Positions 30,564 to 42,123 are shown, counted from the first letter of the stretch. The stretch: DNA of 64,000 nt from Tritrichomonas musculus (GCA_039105265.1 JAPFFF010000016.1:1674001-1738000), one strand, 5' to 3'. Program-made: numbers and translations. The notes: generated by a model from the letters alone, not told the origin.

Positions 30564-32961
30564 GTTATCCAAAAAGATACACATACTCTAACTTTTACAG
30601 GAAATGGTAGAACAGGCGATTACAATGATTGGATAAATTGGTATTATTCCCCTCGGCGCGCCCATGCAGACTCTATAGAAACGATAATTGTTAATGATGG
30701 TGTGACATATCTTGGAAATTATATATTTGATTACATGCATAAAGCAACTCAGATCAACATTCCACAATCAGTTACCTCTTTTGGCAACAATGTTTTCCAA
30801 AATTGTTATTCACTTAAAAACGTTACATTTCCATCCACCATAACCTCTTTACCAAAATGCTTTTTTGCATTCTGTAATTCATTAGAATCTTTCACGATAG
30901 ATGATAAAATAGAAATAATAGGTGAAGGCTGTTTTTTAGATTGTTCAAATTTACCATCAATAAAAATACCAGATTCAGTCACAGCCATTGAATATAAAGC
31001 ATTTGCTGGTTGTTCATCTTTAACGTCTTTTACATTTCCAGAATCGTGTCTAACTTTAGGTGGCAGTGTTTTAGAATCCTGCATTCAAATGACATCTGTT
31101 AAGTTACCATCACAAATAACTGAAATTCCATCAAGATTTTTCCATAATAATAAATTATTGCCTAATGTAGAAATACCTGAAACTGTTGAAAAAATTGGCG
31201 AAAATTGTTTTTCCAAATGTTTTTCTTTAGAGCCACTTTTGATACCATCAAAAGTGACATTTTTTGGAACAAATGCTTTTTCTGAGAACACTTTTTCATC
31301 ATTCAATATACAAAATAATGTACATTCTATCAATCTCGGTTGTTTTGAAAATTGTGAACAGTTACTGTCAATCGTTTTACATAACAATTTAACGGTCATT
31401 AAAAATTATTGCTTCAATAATTGTTATTAAATTAGAAACCGTTATTTTCCCTCAATCAGTTTAACATCATTGAAAATTCTGTGTTTTATCAATGCTCTGT
31501 TCTAGACAAAGTTATTTTTCCTTATAACTTGACGAGCATTGGATCTGAAAGCTTTTTGAATTGCTTTGAATTAAAGTCAATTATAATTCCAGATAGTTGC
31601 ACTTTTATTGGCGACAGATGTTTTCATGATTGCAATAAGTTGAGTTCTGTTAAATAATCTGTAAATCTTAGATCATTAAATTACCAAACTTTTGTTGATT
31701 GTTGAATTCCCGCCAAATTTGAATTATATTGGTAGTGAATGCTATGCAAGTTGTGCCAAATTGGATAATATTTCATTGCCAAAAACATTGAATCAAATTG
31801 AATCAGCTGCTTCTCGTAATTGTAAATCATTGACTTCAATTGTCATTCCATTCAATGTTTCAACAATTTCCAATTACTGTTTTTCAAAATGTACAAGTTT
31901 GGCTTCAATTGAGGTTGAGAAAGGCGTTAAAGAAATTGGACCACGTGCATTTGAAGAGAGTAATTCATTTACTTCAATTGCTATTCCAGAAGGTGTCATA
32001 AAATTCGGTGAATATTGCTTTAGATTGTGTACTTCTTTGGTTAACATTGAAACTCCTGAAGGTGTTCAAAAATTTGATAACGGAGCATTTATGGACAATC
32101 CTTCATTGGACAAACTTTACATTCCAAACAGCACAACAAGCATTGGTAATGAGCTATGTCAAAGTTGCACTTATTTGAAGTCAGTTACATTGAGTTGCAA
32201 TTTGAAAATCATTCCGTATTCTGCTTTTCGTTATTGCAATTTTTTGGTTGATATTGAATTGCCAAATTTGATAACAATCATTGAAGGTTATGATTTTGAA
32301 TTCTGCACATCATTGCCATCATCAAAACTGCCTGAATCAATAGAAAGAATTGATCAAGATGCATTTAAAAATTGTGAAAAAATTGAAAGAATAATTATTC
32401 CACAAAAAGTGACAAAAATTGAATACGAAACTTTTCTTTCTTGTTTTTCATTGGCATCAATAAAATTGCCTGATAATGTGACAGCAATTGGACCTGGTGC
32501 TTTTAAAAACGATTATGAATTAATTGAGATTAATTGGCCAACTAACCTAACAAAAATTGAATACAGAGTCTTTGAAAATTGTTATTCATTTCCTCCAATT
32601 ATCTTTCAAAATAAGCTTATCGAAATTGGTTCCAATGCATTTACTAATTGCATTCGATTGGGGTCAGTTCGGTTACCAGAAAGTCTTGTGAAAATTGAGG
32701 ACGGAGCCTTTTATTTGTGTCGGTTATTACGGTCAATTGAAATTCCTCCAAAAGTTGAAGGAATTCCAACATCTGCATTTCAAGACTGCAACAATCTAAA
32801 GACTGTTAGAATGAACGATAATATTTCATATATTAACAGCCATGCATTTCATTTGTGCTATAGTTTGCGATCAATCAAAATTCCTAAAAAATGCTCTGTT
32901 GTTTCTAGTTACGCTTTTTCACAGTGCCATCACATCTCAATAGTTGTTCTTCAAGAAGGTC
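30564..32961 (+). pseudogene. Second BspA-type gene, broken, copy 3
   Basis: Same lesions as copy 2, including the extra base near 31425. The last open part is 31692-32961. Confidence 0.8.
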
Positions 32962-32963
32962 TC

Positions 32964-33095
32964 ACTGTATCATGTAAAAATATAAAAATTATGTAAAAAT
33001 ATGTAAAAATTATGTAAAAATATAAAAAGATTAAAAATAATTTTAATCTGAGAAAATGCAAATTATTATGTAAAAATATTTTTACATGATACAGT
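32964..33095. mobile_element. Palindromic MITE-like element, copy 3
   Basis: Same sequence and position in the unit as at 15153 and 24060. Confidence 0.6.
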
Positions 33096-33311
33096 TTTAT
33101 TACATCAGAAAAATGGATCAATTATCGATATCGAAAATCGAGACTTAACGAGCCCACTCTCACAAAATAAAATAAATAAATAAATAAAAAAAGAACATTA
33201 AAATGAAAATGAAACTAAAAATATCGTAACAAAAGTGAAGCAGGTGCATTTCATATTTTAATAAGATAATCAATCAAGTTTTGAATTAATTTTATTTTAA
33301 TTATAAATTGC

Positions 33312-35378
33312 TCAGTGTTGATAGCGGACTGGCGTGTTTGGTGTGTTTGGCGGCGGATCTCCACCGATGAAAACAGCACTCATATACTGACCTGCAACGC
33401 AGAATGTGGCACCGCCTGTGATCGTCGTCTCTGCTGGCGAATAAACGTTTTCGTCGCTTGGGCCACTGCTGAGGAGGAGTTGGCCATAATAGTTGTATCC
33501 ACAGGCGAGGACTCTGCCTTCACGCGTCTCGAAAAGTGAATGATAACATCCGGCGTAGGCTGCCCTGACTTCCTGACCAGAAAGTGACGAAATCACTGTG
33601 AAAGAGGGAACTTCACTTCTTCCTTGCTCAAAGCCGAGCTGGCCATGACTGTTTGATCCACGCCCAAAGACTCGGCCTTCACTGCTGACTGCCAGGCAGT
33701 GATCGTACGAGCCAGACAGCCAGACGAATTTTTGGCCTGACAGTTCTGAAACCTCTGAAAATTTGAGGACGCAGCTTCCTGATTCGACGACTGCCGCGAA
33801 GACCCGCCCGCTCCAGCTCAGCGCAAAAACTGATTTGTCGAGGCAGGCAACCATCGTCGCCTTCTCGCCGCCAGGAAGAGAAACAGCATCGATGCGCGAC
33901 GATGGCGAATTTGCGACTGAGCTACGGTTGATGAAGATGACTTCACCGTCGGTGCAGATCGCAGCTGCATGACAATAACCGCCGAAAAGTGACACTGGTT
34001 CGTGGCTGCCGATGTCAAGAAAAACTGGGGTGTCTCCGTTTATTCCATAATCGCAGAAAACGAGCTGCCTCCCGCTCCCACAACTTTTTGTGAACATGTA
34101 GAGAGTGCCGTAATAAGTGCAGACAGCGGAAACAGGCGCCAGCGGACGCCCGCTGCTGTCATTCATCGAAAATTCTGAAAACTGACTGATGCCTGTCTTC
34201 GCGAGCGAGCCGCTGATTCGGCCGTCGTTGTTGTAGCCAACTCCGATCAGAGAGCCGGAACGAGTGACAGAAACCGAGTGCATGTAGTAGGCTGAGTAAG
34301 ACAGGAGCGAAGACGGATCCAGCTGCAAATTCTGAGGAGGGTGGATGACTGCATTATTATGCTTGTTTTTGCTGGGGTTTTCGCCAATCTGACGGTATTC
34401 ATCATATCCGCCAACGACGATATTTTCAGCGTATCGTTGAATGTGACGATAGAAACCGTTTCCTTCTCTTTCGTTTGACTTGGACGATTTTTGCCGTGAA
34501 TCTTTCGTGCTGAAGTAGAAGCACTTCCTGATCTTGTTCCAGAGTGGGACTGTCATTTCACTCGGATTGAATTTGTCAATGAACTCTTTCAATCTGTCTT
34601 CACTCAAAAAGTCAAAATTGACCTCTTCATAGAAATAAATGTCATTCAAGCAGCCTTCCATTGAAAATTGGCACTTTTCTTCTTCTCCCTCATTTTTGCT
34701 CATGAATTTGTCAATCAGGTCAAGAAGCCAGTCTTCGCTTTCAATCGTCAGCTTGGGGTTCTTCAAAATTGAATAAAAAACGGTCCTCGAAAGGTAAATT
34801 ATTTGATCTGTATCAACCGAATATAATTTTGACGCAATATATTCAATAGTTTTACTCTGATTCCACATTTCTGCTGATTCTGAATTCACTTCGGTAAATG
34901 AAACAAAATCGAGTTTTTCGCGGATTTTCTTCTCAAAATTTTCTTCTTCTTCTTCATCTTCATCGTCAAAAAGTTCGTCAAGTTTCGTGAACATTTCTTT
35001 GTTTTTTAAAAGAATTGAGATGATTTGCAGCTGAAAACGCTGTTCTTTGTCGATATCAATCGAGTTACCTTTACTGATCGATTCAAAAAGAGAAAATACT
35101 TCTTCACTCATTTTAGATAAATAGCTCTTTTCTGACTGATTAGTACAATTTTTGTTAGAAAAATGAATGGAAGTAATTGTTGGATCTGATTGATGAATTT
35201 GTGAAACATACGGAGAAATAAATTCTGCAAAGAGATTTTTCATTTTGACCTCGTGCTCTCCGAAAATAAATTTAAAATCATCTCCATAACTTTGATTTTG
35301 GACTAGGTTTTTTAATCCTGCTGATGATAATATGAACGACTTTTTGCTCATAATAATATAACAATAAAATTTTGCCAT
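33312..35378 (-). CDS. BTB-like/RCC1-repeat protein, copy 4
   Basis: 688 aa and intact. It shares the SHEPVS and CVAGQYM variants of copy 3. It has its own changes in the third and fourth blades (CTYYGTLYMF for CTDCGTLYMF, NGDTPVF for NGGTPVF), so this copy has begun to diverge. Confidence 0.85.
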   Translation of the reverse strand: MAKFYCYIIMSKKSFILSSAGLKNLVQNQSYGDDFKFIFGEHEVKMKNLFAEFISPYVSQIHQSDPTITSIHFSNKNCTNQSEKSYLSKMSEEVFSLFESISKGNSIDIDKEQRFQLQIISILLKNKEMFTKLDELFDDEDEEEEENFEKKIREKLDFVSFTEVNSESAEMWNQSKTIEYIASKLYSVDTDQIIYLSRTVFYSILKNPKLTIESEDWLLDLIDKFMSKNEGEEEKCQFSMEGCLNDIYFYEEVNFDFLSEDRLKEFIDKFNPSEMTVPLWNKIRKCFYFSTKDSRQKSSKSNEREGNGFYRHIQRYAENIVVGGYDEYRQIGENPSKNKHNNAVIHPPQNLQLDPSSLLSYSAYYMHSVSVTRSGSLIGVGYNNDGRISGSLAKTGISQFSEFSMNDSSGRPLAPVSAVCTYYGTLYMFTKSCGSGRQLVFCDYGINGDTPVFLDIGSHEPVSLFGGYCHAAAICTDGEVIFINRSSVANSPSSRIDAVSLPGGEKATMVACLDKSVFALSWSGRVFAAVVESGSCVLKFSEVSELSGQKFVWLSGSYDHCLAVSSEGRVFGRGSNSHGQLGFEQGRSEVPSFTVISSLSGQEVRAAYAGCYHSLFETREGRVLACGYNYYGQLLLSSGPSDENVYSPAETTITGGATFCVAGQYMSAVFIGGDPPPNTPNTPVRYQH

Positions 35379-37182
35379 ATTTTTTGTTCATTCAATTTTC
35401 ATATCGAAGATTGTAACTTTCACAAATTATGATCGTAATCTTATACAATTTTTTTTTTAAAGAAAAAAGTAATTTCTCAATAACAATTTTATATAGTTCT
35501 ATTTATTTTAAAAATATATATTTCTATGTATCTACAGGAAGTCTTTCTAATATTTAGACACTTAATTTTTCAATTTAACCAATTAACATGTTATTGATGT
35601 TATATAAATGATTGATATCCATATATAATCTTTTACATAACATTTAGAGATATTTTTTACTTGAGTATCTAATTTTTCCTGATCTTAGACATTATAGAGA
35701 TTGGAATGCTTGGTAATTTTTTTTTTAAAAAAAATAAATAAAAGAGTTTGCCGAAATAAATATCTTGAGTTTTCTTTAAGAAAATATGAAAAAAAGATAT
35801 TTAGAATTAGAGAGCTACAATTAGAATACCAATAATGATGCTGCAATTAGTATAACTGTAATAAAAGAGGAAGTAACAAGAATAACTGTTATAAAAGAGA
35901 CCACAATGAGAGAGGATGAAAAGCTGGTAATGAAAATAATTGCAAAAAGGAAGGCTGTAAAGAGAATATCTGTATTAATGATGATTAATTAATGATAAGA
36001 TCTTGTGAAAAAGGTATTTCCCTTTTGAAAATAAAAAACATTATTAAAAAAAGGTTTTTTTTATGTGTATCAAAAATACGTTATTTTTCATACATTTCTA
36101 GGATTTTCCAAAACATGAACATAGTATGATTATAATCATTTTTATAAAGTAGGGTTTTTCTCATTACAGATATTCAAATTCCATTCTCTCTCATTGAATC
36201 CTCCCTCATTGCAAATTTTCTCATTCAGCATTAATATTCATCATGAATCTTCAAAAGATGCCTTTAACGAATGCCCAAATATTAAAGAAATTACAATGAA
36301 TCCATATAAAACTCAGTTTGAATCAAATAATTTCAAATGCTTTCCATCTCTCAATCATTTGATATTTGATTCATCAATCACTTCAATCAGAAAAAGTGAT
36401 TTTAATTACTTCAATTCTTTTACTATAATTTCAATTCCAACATCAGTGAAATCTATCGAAATGGGAGCATTCCAAGATTGCACATCACTGACAAGAGTTA
36501 TGATTCCAGAGTCAGTTACAGTTATTAACAATAATGCGTTTCAAGGATGCTCTAGTTTACCAGAAATCATTATTCCATCGAGTGTTAAGAGTATTGGCTA
36601 ATCATGTTAATGGGACTTTTTTGGGATAAAAAATAATCCCATTTATCCCACTATTTAAAAAGTTGAACTTTTTGAAAAAGAAATTTAAAAAAAAATATGA
36701 TTTTTAAATTTTAATATATACTGTAAATTATTTAGTATAGAATATTTTTATTTATTTTATCACTTTATCAAACTTTCTTTTGGCAATTTTGTTATAATAA
36801 ATAGAATTATTTCTAATAAAATATACAAATTTGTTTCATTTGTTTTTAATTATTTAATATATGACTTCGGTATGAAGTTTGATATTTCTATAGTAGTTTA
36901 TTTTTTTTTCTTTAATTTGATTTTTCACGTATTCTGCACATTTTTAGCAAATAATATCAATTTTTTAAAATTTGATTAAGTTTTACTCATACTTATTTTA
37001 AAAACTTGAATGATTATAATTAAATTTAGAATTCATTTAATTTAATCATTTTTATAAAATATTTTAAAAAAAGAATGAGCCATAATTCAATAAAGTACAT
37101 TATGCCTATAAATTAAGAAACTTAATATGAAAATTAAATAATTATTAAATAAGAAAATCGTATTTATTGCAAAAAAATAGAT

Positions 37183-37214
37183 TTATAATATAAGTAGTTA
37201 TACTTATATTATAA
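37183..37214. other. 14-bp perfect hairpin
   Basis: TTATAATATAAGTA (37183-37196) faces its exact complement (37201-37214) across the 4-nt loop GTTA. It lies in the 2.93-kb transposon, outside the nested element. Confidence 0.85.
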
Positions 37215-37275
37215 AATGCTTACTAGAATTATCTGTTTATGAAATAAGATTGGTTGAAAAAAATAATATTTCAAA

Positions 37276-37913
37276 AGATGTGGGGGAGCCAAAAATAACG
37301 TATTTTATATTTAAAAAAATACCAATTTTAACAGTATAAAAAAAGATTTATTTCTTGTTATTGGAAGAATATGTATGAAAACTTATTTTATTTTATTTAA
37401 TCCGTATATCTTATGCCTAACTTGATTAAATATGAAGTTTTTATTTATCATTAAAATATATTTATCTCGATATAAAAATAAGTTATAATAAAAATTATAA
37501 TATATTTATTATATAAAAACAATTATAAAAATTATTATTTCTTCAAATACTATTATTAATAATTTTTAAATGAAAAAAATTATAGATAAATATTGCATGT
37601 GTAATGATTTACGAAATTCTTCTCAAATATAAAAGAAAATCTAGTTTTGACGAATCAAATAAAAATAGTAATATTTAAATAAAATAATATTAAAATATAA
37701 CAAATAAAACGATGGCCAATTCCAAACTGAGAACATATTAACTATAATAATTGTTTTTCTGACCATATAGCACCAGAATTTTTTTTTATTTTTTGATTTT
37801 GGAATGCGCCAGTCCAATCATCTTGAAACTTTGTGATTTAATTTACCATATATATAAGAATTTATATTATAATTTTGAACTGATTTAAAAAAAAAATTTT
37901 GCTCCCCCACCTC
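37276..37913. mobile_element. Nested 638-bp element, Mutator-like
   Basis: The 9-bp direct repeat TATTTCAAA lies at 37267-37275 and 37914-37922. The inverted ends are GATGTGGGGGAGCCAAAA on the left and, read from the right, GAGGTGGGGGAGCAAAA. A 9-bp target duplication is typical of the Mutator superfamily. There is no coding capacity. It is inserted in the 2.93-kb transposon and is therefore younger than the family of its host element. Confidence 0.75.
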
Positions 37914-38202
37914 TATTTCAAATCGCTCAACTTTTTTTTGAATTAGATATGATCGTTTGTCGATCAAATTCCGATTATCTTTTTATTAAAAAGCAATCCG
38001 TTCATAAATCAAAAGTAAATCTAAAGAGAAAGTCTTCTATTATACAATCAACGAAACGCAAAATCTATTAACTCGCTGCAGGAAAACATATTAAATGATC
38101 GTGATTATCGAAATAATCAATAAAAACTTACAAATCATAGAATATCAATTAACCAATGCTTTATAGTTTACGATTACAGACATTAAAGACAAAAAATAAT
38201 AT

Positions 38203-38250
38203 CTTATTTGTACAAATTCATTACAGAGGAGCTGTAATCGTACAAATAAG
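38203..38250. other. Two-part hairpin in the transposon
   Basis: The outer arm CTTATTTGTAC (38203-38213) pairs with 38240-38250 over 11 bp. The inner arm ATTACAG (38220-38226) pairs with CTGTAAT (38232-38238) around a 5-nt loop. It could be a recombinase site or a structural element; no protein is implied. Confidence 0.8.
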
Positions 38251-40290
38251 TTCACATCTAATCACAATCTCTCCTCTAAATACTCTTCTACTAAAAGATC
38301 ACATTCTTAAATGTACATTTGTATTAGATTATTAAACTATGAACCTTTTTATTTTTTTTTTAAAAGATAGTAGCATGAAAAAAGTTTCATTTTTTAATGC
38401 ATTACCAAATATATTATAAAATGAGTAATAATACATAATAAAAATGAGCAAAATTGCAATAAAATAATCTAGGATAATTTTTTATTAATGATGCTTGACG
38501 TGTCTTTATTTGTTATGAGATCTTTTTGGCTATTTCTTGAGTCACATTGAAAAAATAGATATAATGACCGTAAATAGGGTGATTTTAAATGTAACGAGAG
38601 TGGTACCATTTGAATAAATTTGTCTAATTGCTGAATAAAATGAATATCTTTTGAATCATTGAAATTTATTTTCGATCACAGATAAATTGTCAAAATTTTC
38701 ACATTTAGTACCTGGTATATATGTACGAAATTCATAAATATTGGTAATTTGGTATTCGACGTTATTATTTGCGTGCTAATAGATACTTTTCTTTCTTGAT
38801 TGTTTGTTGATTTTTTTTTTCATTCAAAAATATTATTTCTGCATGTAATTGAGATAAATTTTTCTCAAAATATAAACACGTTTGAATATAAAAATACTTT
38901 TGAATGAATTTTTCATTTTTAAGCATTTTATATATGAATATATATGAAATTTTGATAAAAAAAAAAGTAAATATATTTTAATAATTTATAACGGTTAATT
39001 GGGTGGGATTTTTAATCCCAAAAAACCGTATCCCATAAGGTGAATTTAAGAAACTTTGTTTGAGTATTTTGCCTTGGGATAAATCCCAAAAAACCATACG
39101 ATAAGTATTCAAAAAAATCCCAAACTGGGCTCAGTCAAATTAATGTTATATACTTTAATTATAGTTATTAGTTATTATAACTATAAATACATTAGATATT
39201 AATTTCTTTTTAGAAAAATATTAAAAAATATTCAAAAAATTATACACAATTTGCAAAATATGAATTTATAAATATCTATTCAAATATTATTTAAGTATTC
39301 AAAATTTCTATTAAAAAAATATTATTTTATTTGAAATTTTTATAAAAAAAAAAAAATAATTAACTGATAATTTTTCAATTTAGAGATAAGCATATAATTA
39401 ATTTTAAGGCGTTTTATTTATTATAGGAAATATCTGTTAGCATATAATCAACTTTTTGTGTTGAACCCAGTAGGTGGGATTTGGGATTTATCATGCCACT
39501 ATGAAAATGGGTAATCTCAACATGATTATATTGGCCAAAAAGCATTTTGTGGATGCAAATCATTGAAGAAAGTAACAATTTTGGGATCTATTGAAACAAT
39601 TCAAGATAACACCTTTCAAGGATGTTCTAGTTTATCCGAAATCACGATTCCTTCCAATGTTAAGATTATTGGAAAAGATGAATTTCGTGAATGTACATCA
39701 ATAACAAAAGTTATGATTCCAGAATCAGTTACAATAATTAAAAATAATGCATTTCAAGGATGCTCTAGTTTATCAGAAATCATAATTCCTTCCTCTACAA
39801 CATCAATTGGAGATTATGCATTTGCTTCCTGTTCATCACTGAGTCAAATTATGATTACTTCTTCTATGGTATCAATTGGAAATCATTCATTCCATGATTG
39901 TAATGAAATCTCAACAAATTTTAATTATACAGGTTCAATACAAACGTATATAATTCCAATAAAAGGTATATATAATATTAAATCTGTTGTAGCTTCTGGT
40001 TCAGGAGGGAATACACCCTATACTTGCTATTCTAGTACTGAAGGTAAAGGAGCTGAAATCACAGGTAAGTTTTCTTTTGATACAGGTGATATAATTGACA
40101 TAATTGTTGGTGGACAAGGTAAAAAGACATGCACGAATACAACAAAAATAGGGACTGGATGTGGTGGTCGAGGAGGAGGCACTTTTATATTCAAAAGAAT
40201 TAAATCAATAACCAACAGTCGATATCAGTTCACCAAAAATCAAATTCACTATGAAACTCTTCTCGTTGCTGCAGGAGGAGGGGGAGCAGA

Positions 40291-40636
40291 GGACACTTCT
40301 TATCATCACTTCTATTACTTCTATCATTTCTATCAATTTTATCACTTTCACTTTCATTACTTTCATATTCTATGTATTCTTTTTTGGTTTTAATTGTCGA
40401 TCAACATGAGATTCTTCCAACTGGTGAATGATTTCGGAATTACCGCCATGAATTGCATATTGCCACAATGAAGATGTTAATGCAGCTTTTTTTGTTCATA
40501 AATATTGAAATATTTGAGTTGAACCGAAGAATGCTGCATATTGTATTAACGCAGGGCATCCATTTTCAATTAAAAACGAATTAGTCTCAAATATTGAAAA
40601 TTTATTTTTGAAATCAAGTGGTAATTTAGCAATGAC
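40291..40636 (-). pseudogene. Ankyrin (DUF3447-type) fragment, copy 4
   Basis: Same remnant as in the other copies, with a few private base changes (for example CGCAGGGCATCC near 40550). From 40637 to 41158 the unit continues with the weak-frame region and the inverted repeat; no gene is supported there. Confidence 0.7.
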
Positions 40637-41165
40637 TGGAAACTATCCATCTGAGTATCAGATTAAATGAAAAATAGATACTGTCCATCTGTATATTCGT
40701 GAAGTGCCAAGACAATGACTTAATATTGTCCATTGAATGGACATTCTAAATGTTTGTTCATCATCTTCTTTGTGCATCTGGCCATGAGTGACTGTGCTGG
40801 TCATCTTGATAGTTTGATCTGGTAGAATGAATTTTCTGCTTCCTACAACAGAGAGGAGGAGTTCAACGAGCTTCTCAATGATTGATATTATATGCTGTAT
40901 TAATGGACAAAATTGTCGTCTTGATAAATTAAAAAAAAAAATTTATTTATCTTAAAAAAAGTCACTGTCGTTTAAAATGATTTTTTTTTAAGATAAATAA
41001 TTAAAAAACAATTTAAATGTTTTAAAAAGATTTTTTACATTCATCAAAGGCTGTTTTTTCCCATTTTTTTAAAATATGCTCAATTTGATATACTATATTA
41101 ATATAAAAATTATTAGGTTAATTTTTTTTATTCGAAATGAACTGAATTAGTCCAAGATACAGCAG

Positions 41166-41229
41166 AGTAGTATATAAATGGCGTGATTTCTTAACGTCCC
41201 TATCGGTCCGTTAACAACCCACGCCATTT
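41166..41229 (+). other. Candidate terminus of element B with two-part hairpin
   Basis: AGTAGTATAT (41166-41175) is followed at once by the outer arm AAATGGCGTG (41176-41185), paired with 41220-41229 over 10 bp. A symmetric 5+5 internal loop, an inner arm TTAACG/CGTTAA (41191-41196 with 41209-41214) and a 12-nt loop complete it. It is GC-richer than its surroundings. Confidence 0.65.
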
Positions 41230-41418
41230 GGCCGCAGTGTAGTCATTTTTGAGAGCTCATTATCGTGGATAACAAACATATTGAAAAATCATTTGTGAAG
41301 GTCATTTGTGACTCAAATTTTTCAATGAACTCATACAATTTACTCTAGCGGAAGAGCTTTTTGAATGATTGAAATTCAAAGAAAATTTTGGAATAAGAGG
41401 TCATTTCACTTTTATTTA

Positions 41419-41637
41419 ATGAGTTCTATTCGTGAAGCAATCGAAGAACTTCGAGAAAGATTAGATGATTTGGAAAGGCAAACATCAGAAAACGAAACAT
41501 CTGGGAATCATCATTATGCATCTAATCCCAATCTGAAAATTTTTGGTGGAGCATTCACTCATTGGGATTTCATTGTACTTTGTATCTACACTTTAATTAT
41601 AATGCTCACTACGAAATTCATTATGAAAGGCCGCTAA
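41419..41637 (+). CDS. Small coiled-coil membrane protein, 72 aa
   Basis: The start is set at the ATG at 41419 (MSSIREAIEELRERLDD). It follows TCATTTCACTTTTATTTA, which fits the T. vaginalis initiator (TCA-Y-W-type) just ahead of a start codon; an in-frame ATG at 41365 lies upstream of that motif. A charged coiled coil (about residues 3-25) is followed by a polar linker and one membrane helix at the C-terminal end (DFIVLCIYTLIIMLTTKFI), then a basic KGR. The layout is that of a tail-anchored protein. Its role is unknown; it is the outermost gene of element B. Confidence 0.6.
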   Translation: MSSIREAIEELRERLDDLERQTSENETSGNHHYASNPNLKIFGGAFTHWDFIVLCIYTLIIMLTTKFIMKGR

Positions 41638-41736
41638 TCGTCATTTTGATTTACATGCTTCTGAGAAAGCAGAAAAGAGATTAATAAACATTAAAATTAA
41701 CTAATTTTTATTTGCTAATTATTTTTTTTATACAAA

Positions 41737-42105
41737 ATGACTGAAGCAATGATTTTAAAATGTACTTTAAAAGTTTCTCCAAAGGTGAATTCTGCTGAGA
41801 AAAAGGTCGTAGATGACATTCTAAAAGATTATTTCGTTTGTAATGGTGTTGATTTAGTGCCAATTTGTGATTATGATTGGGTTGATTACGATTATTTGAT
41901 TAAAATTTTGAACAATGCTGCTGATTATTTGTATAGAGATGGTATGGTGAGACATCATATTCGAGGAGAAATGCTCTACATTGTTCAAAAAAATAAAGGG
42001 AAGCCACAAGAATGGAGAATGGTTTTTAGAAAAGGAGTTATTAATGAAATAGAGAATGATTTTCGATGGATACCAAAAAAGAAATATGTAAAAGGAATGA
42101 AATAA
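41737..42105 (+). CDS. Hypothetical Maverick protein, 122 aa
   Basis: Not recognised. Mixed alpha/beta composition with a tyrosine- and aspartate-rich middle (DYDWVDYDYLIKIL) and a basic tail (WIPKKKYVKGMK). The start MTEAMILKCTLKVSP resembles the start of the next protein (MTYFVPIQCTFRLSR), so the two may be distant paralogues. Both genes have an AT-rich leader ending CAAAATG and lie 18 bp apart, in the same direction. Confidence 0.55.
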   Translation: MTEAMILKCTLKVSPKVNSAEKKVVDDILKDYFVCNGVDLVPICDYDWVDYDYLIKILNNAADYLYRDGMVRHHIRGEMLYIVQKNKGKPQEWRMVFRKGVINEIENDFRWIPKKKYVKGMK

Positions 42106-42123
42106 ATTTTAAAAATATCAAAA

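Larger units (their letters stand above)
24223..33126. repeat. Tandem 8.9-kb unit, copy 3
   Basis: 8904 bp; near-identical to copy 2, which points to a recent duplication or to gene conversion between them. Confidence 0.97.
36599..39528. mobile_element. Non-autonomous TIR DNA transposon, 2.93 kb
   Basis: The insertion is present only in copy 4, so its ends are exact. A 7-bp target duplication, TATTGGC, lies at 36592-36598 and 39529-39535. The ends are inverted: TAATCATGTT at 36599-36608 and AACATGATTA at 39519-39528. Subterminal GGGATT/AATCCC motifs repeat near both ends (about 36611-36650 and 39000-39130). There is no open frame of note and the AT content is very high. Superfamily unassigned; a 7-bp duplication is uncommon. 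It inserted after the array formed, so it is young. Confidence 0.9.
36194..40393 (+). pseudogene. BspA/glycine-rich remnant, copy 4, split by a transposon
   Basis: The first part, 36194-36598, ends at the insertion site (SVKSIG). The second part, 39529-40393, resumes at the duplicated TATTGGC and runs on to the antisense ankyrin tail. It is a mosaic: MIPESV, SVVASGSGG and KNQIHYE match copy 1, while KDEFRE, SSTTSIG and MVSIGNHS match copies 2 and 3. Confidence 0.8.
33127..41158. repeat. Tandem 8.9-kb unit, copy 4, truncated and interrupted
   Basis: Similarity to the other copies runs from 33127 to 41158 (ending TTAGTCCAAGAT). It is interrupted by the transposon at 36599-39528. The unit stops at a point matching 11518 of copy 1, just before the UBR relic, so the UBR and second BspA remnants and the palindrome are absent. 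Seven unrelated bases (41159-41165) separate it from the candidate terminus of Maverick B. Confidence 0.95.

Noticed and set aside
6405-41158. Bacterial or phage origin for the BspA and fibre-like genes
   Set aside because: BspA repeats and Mavericks are typical of T. vaginalis itself; there are no bacterial operons or ribosome-binding sites.
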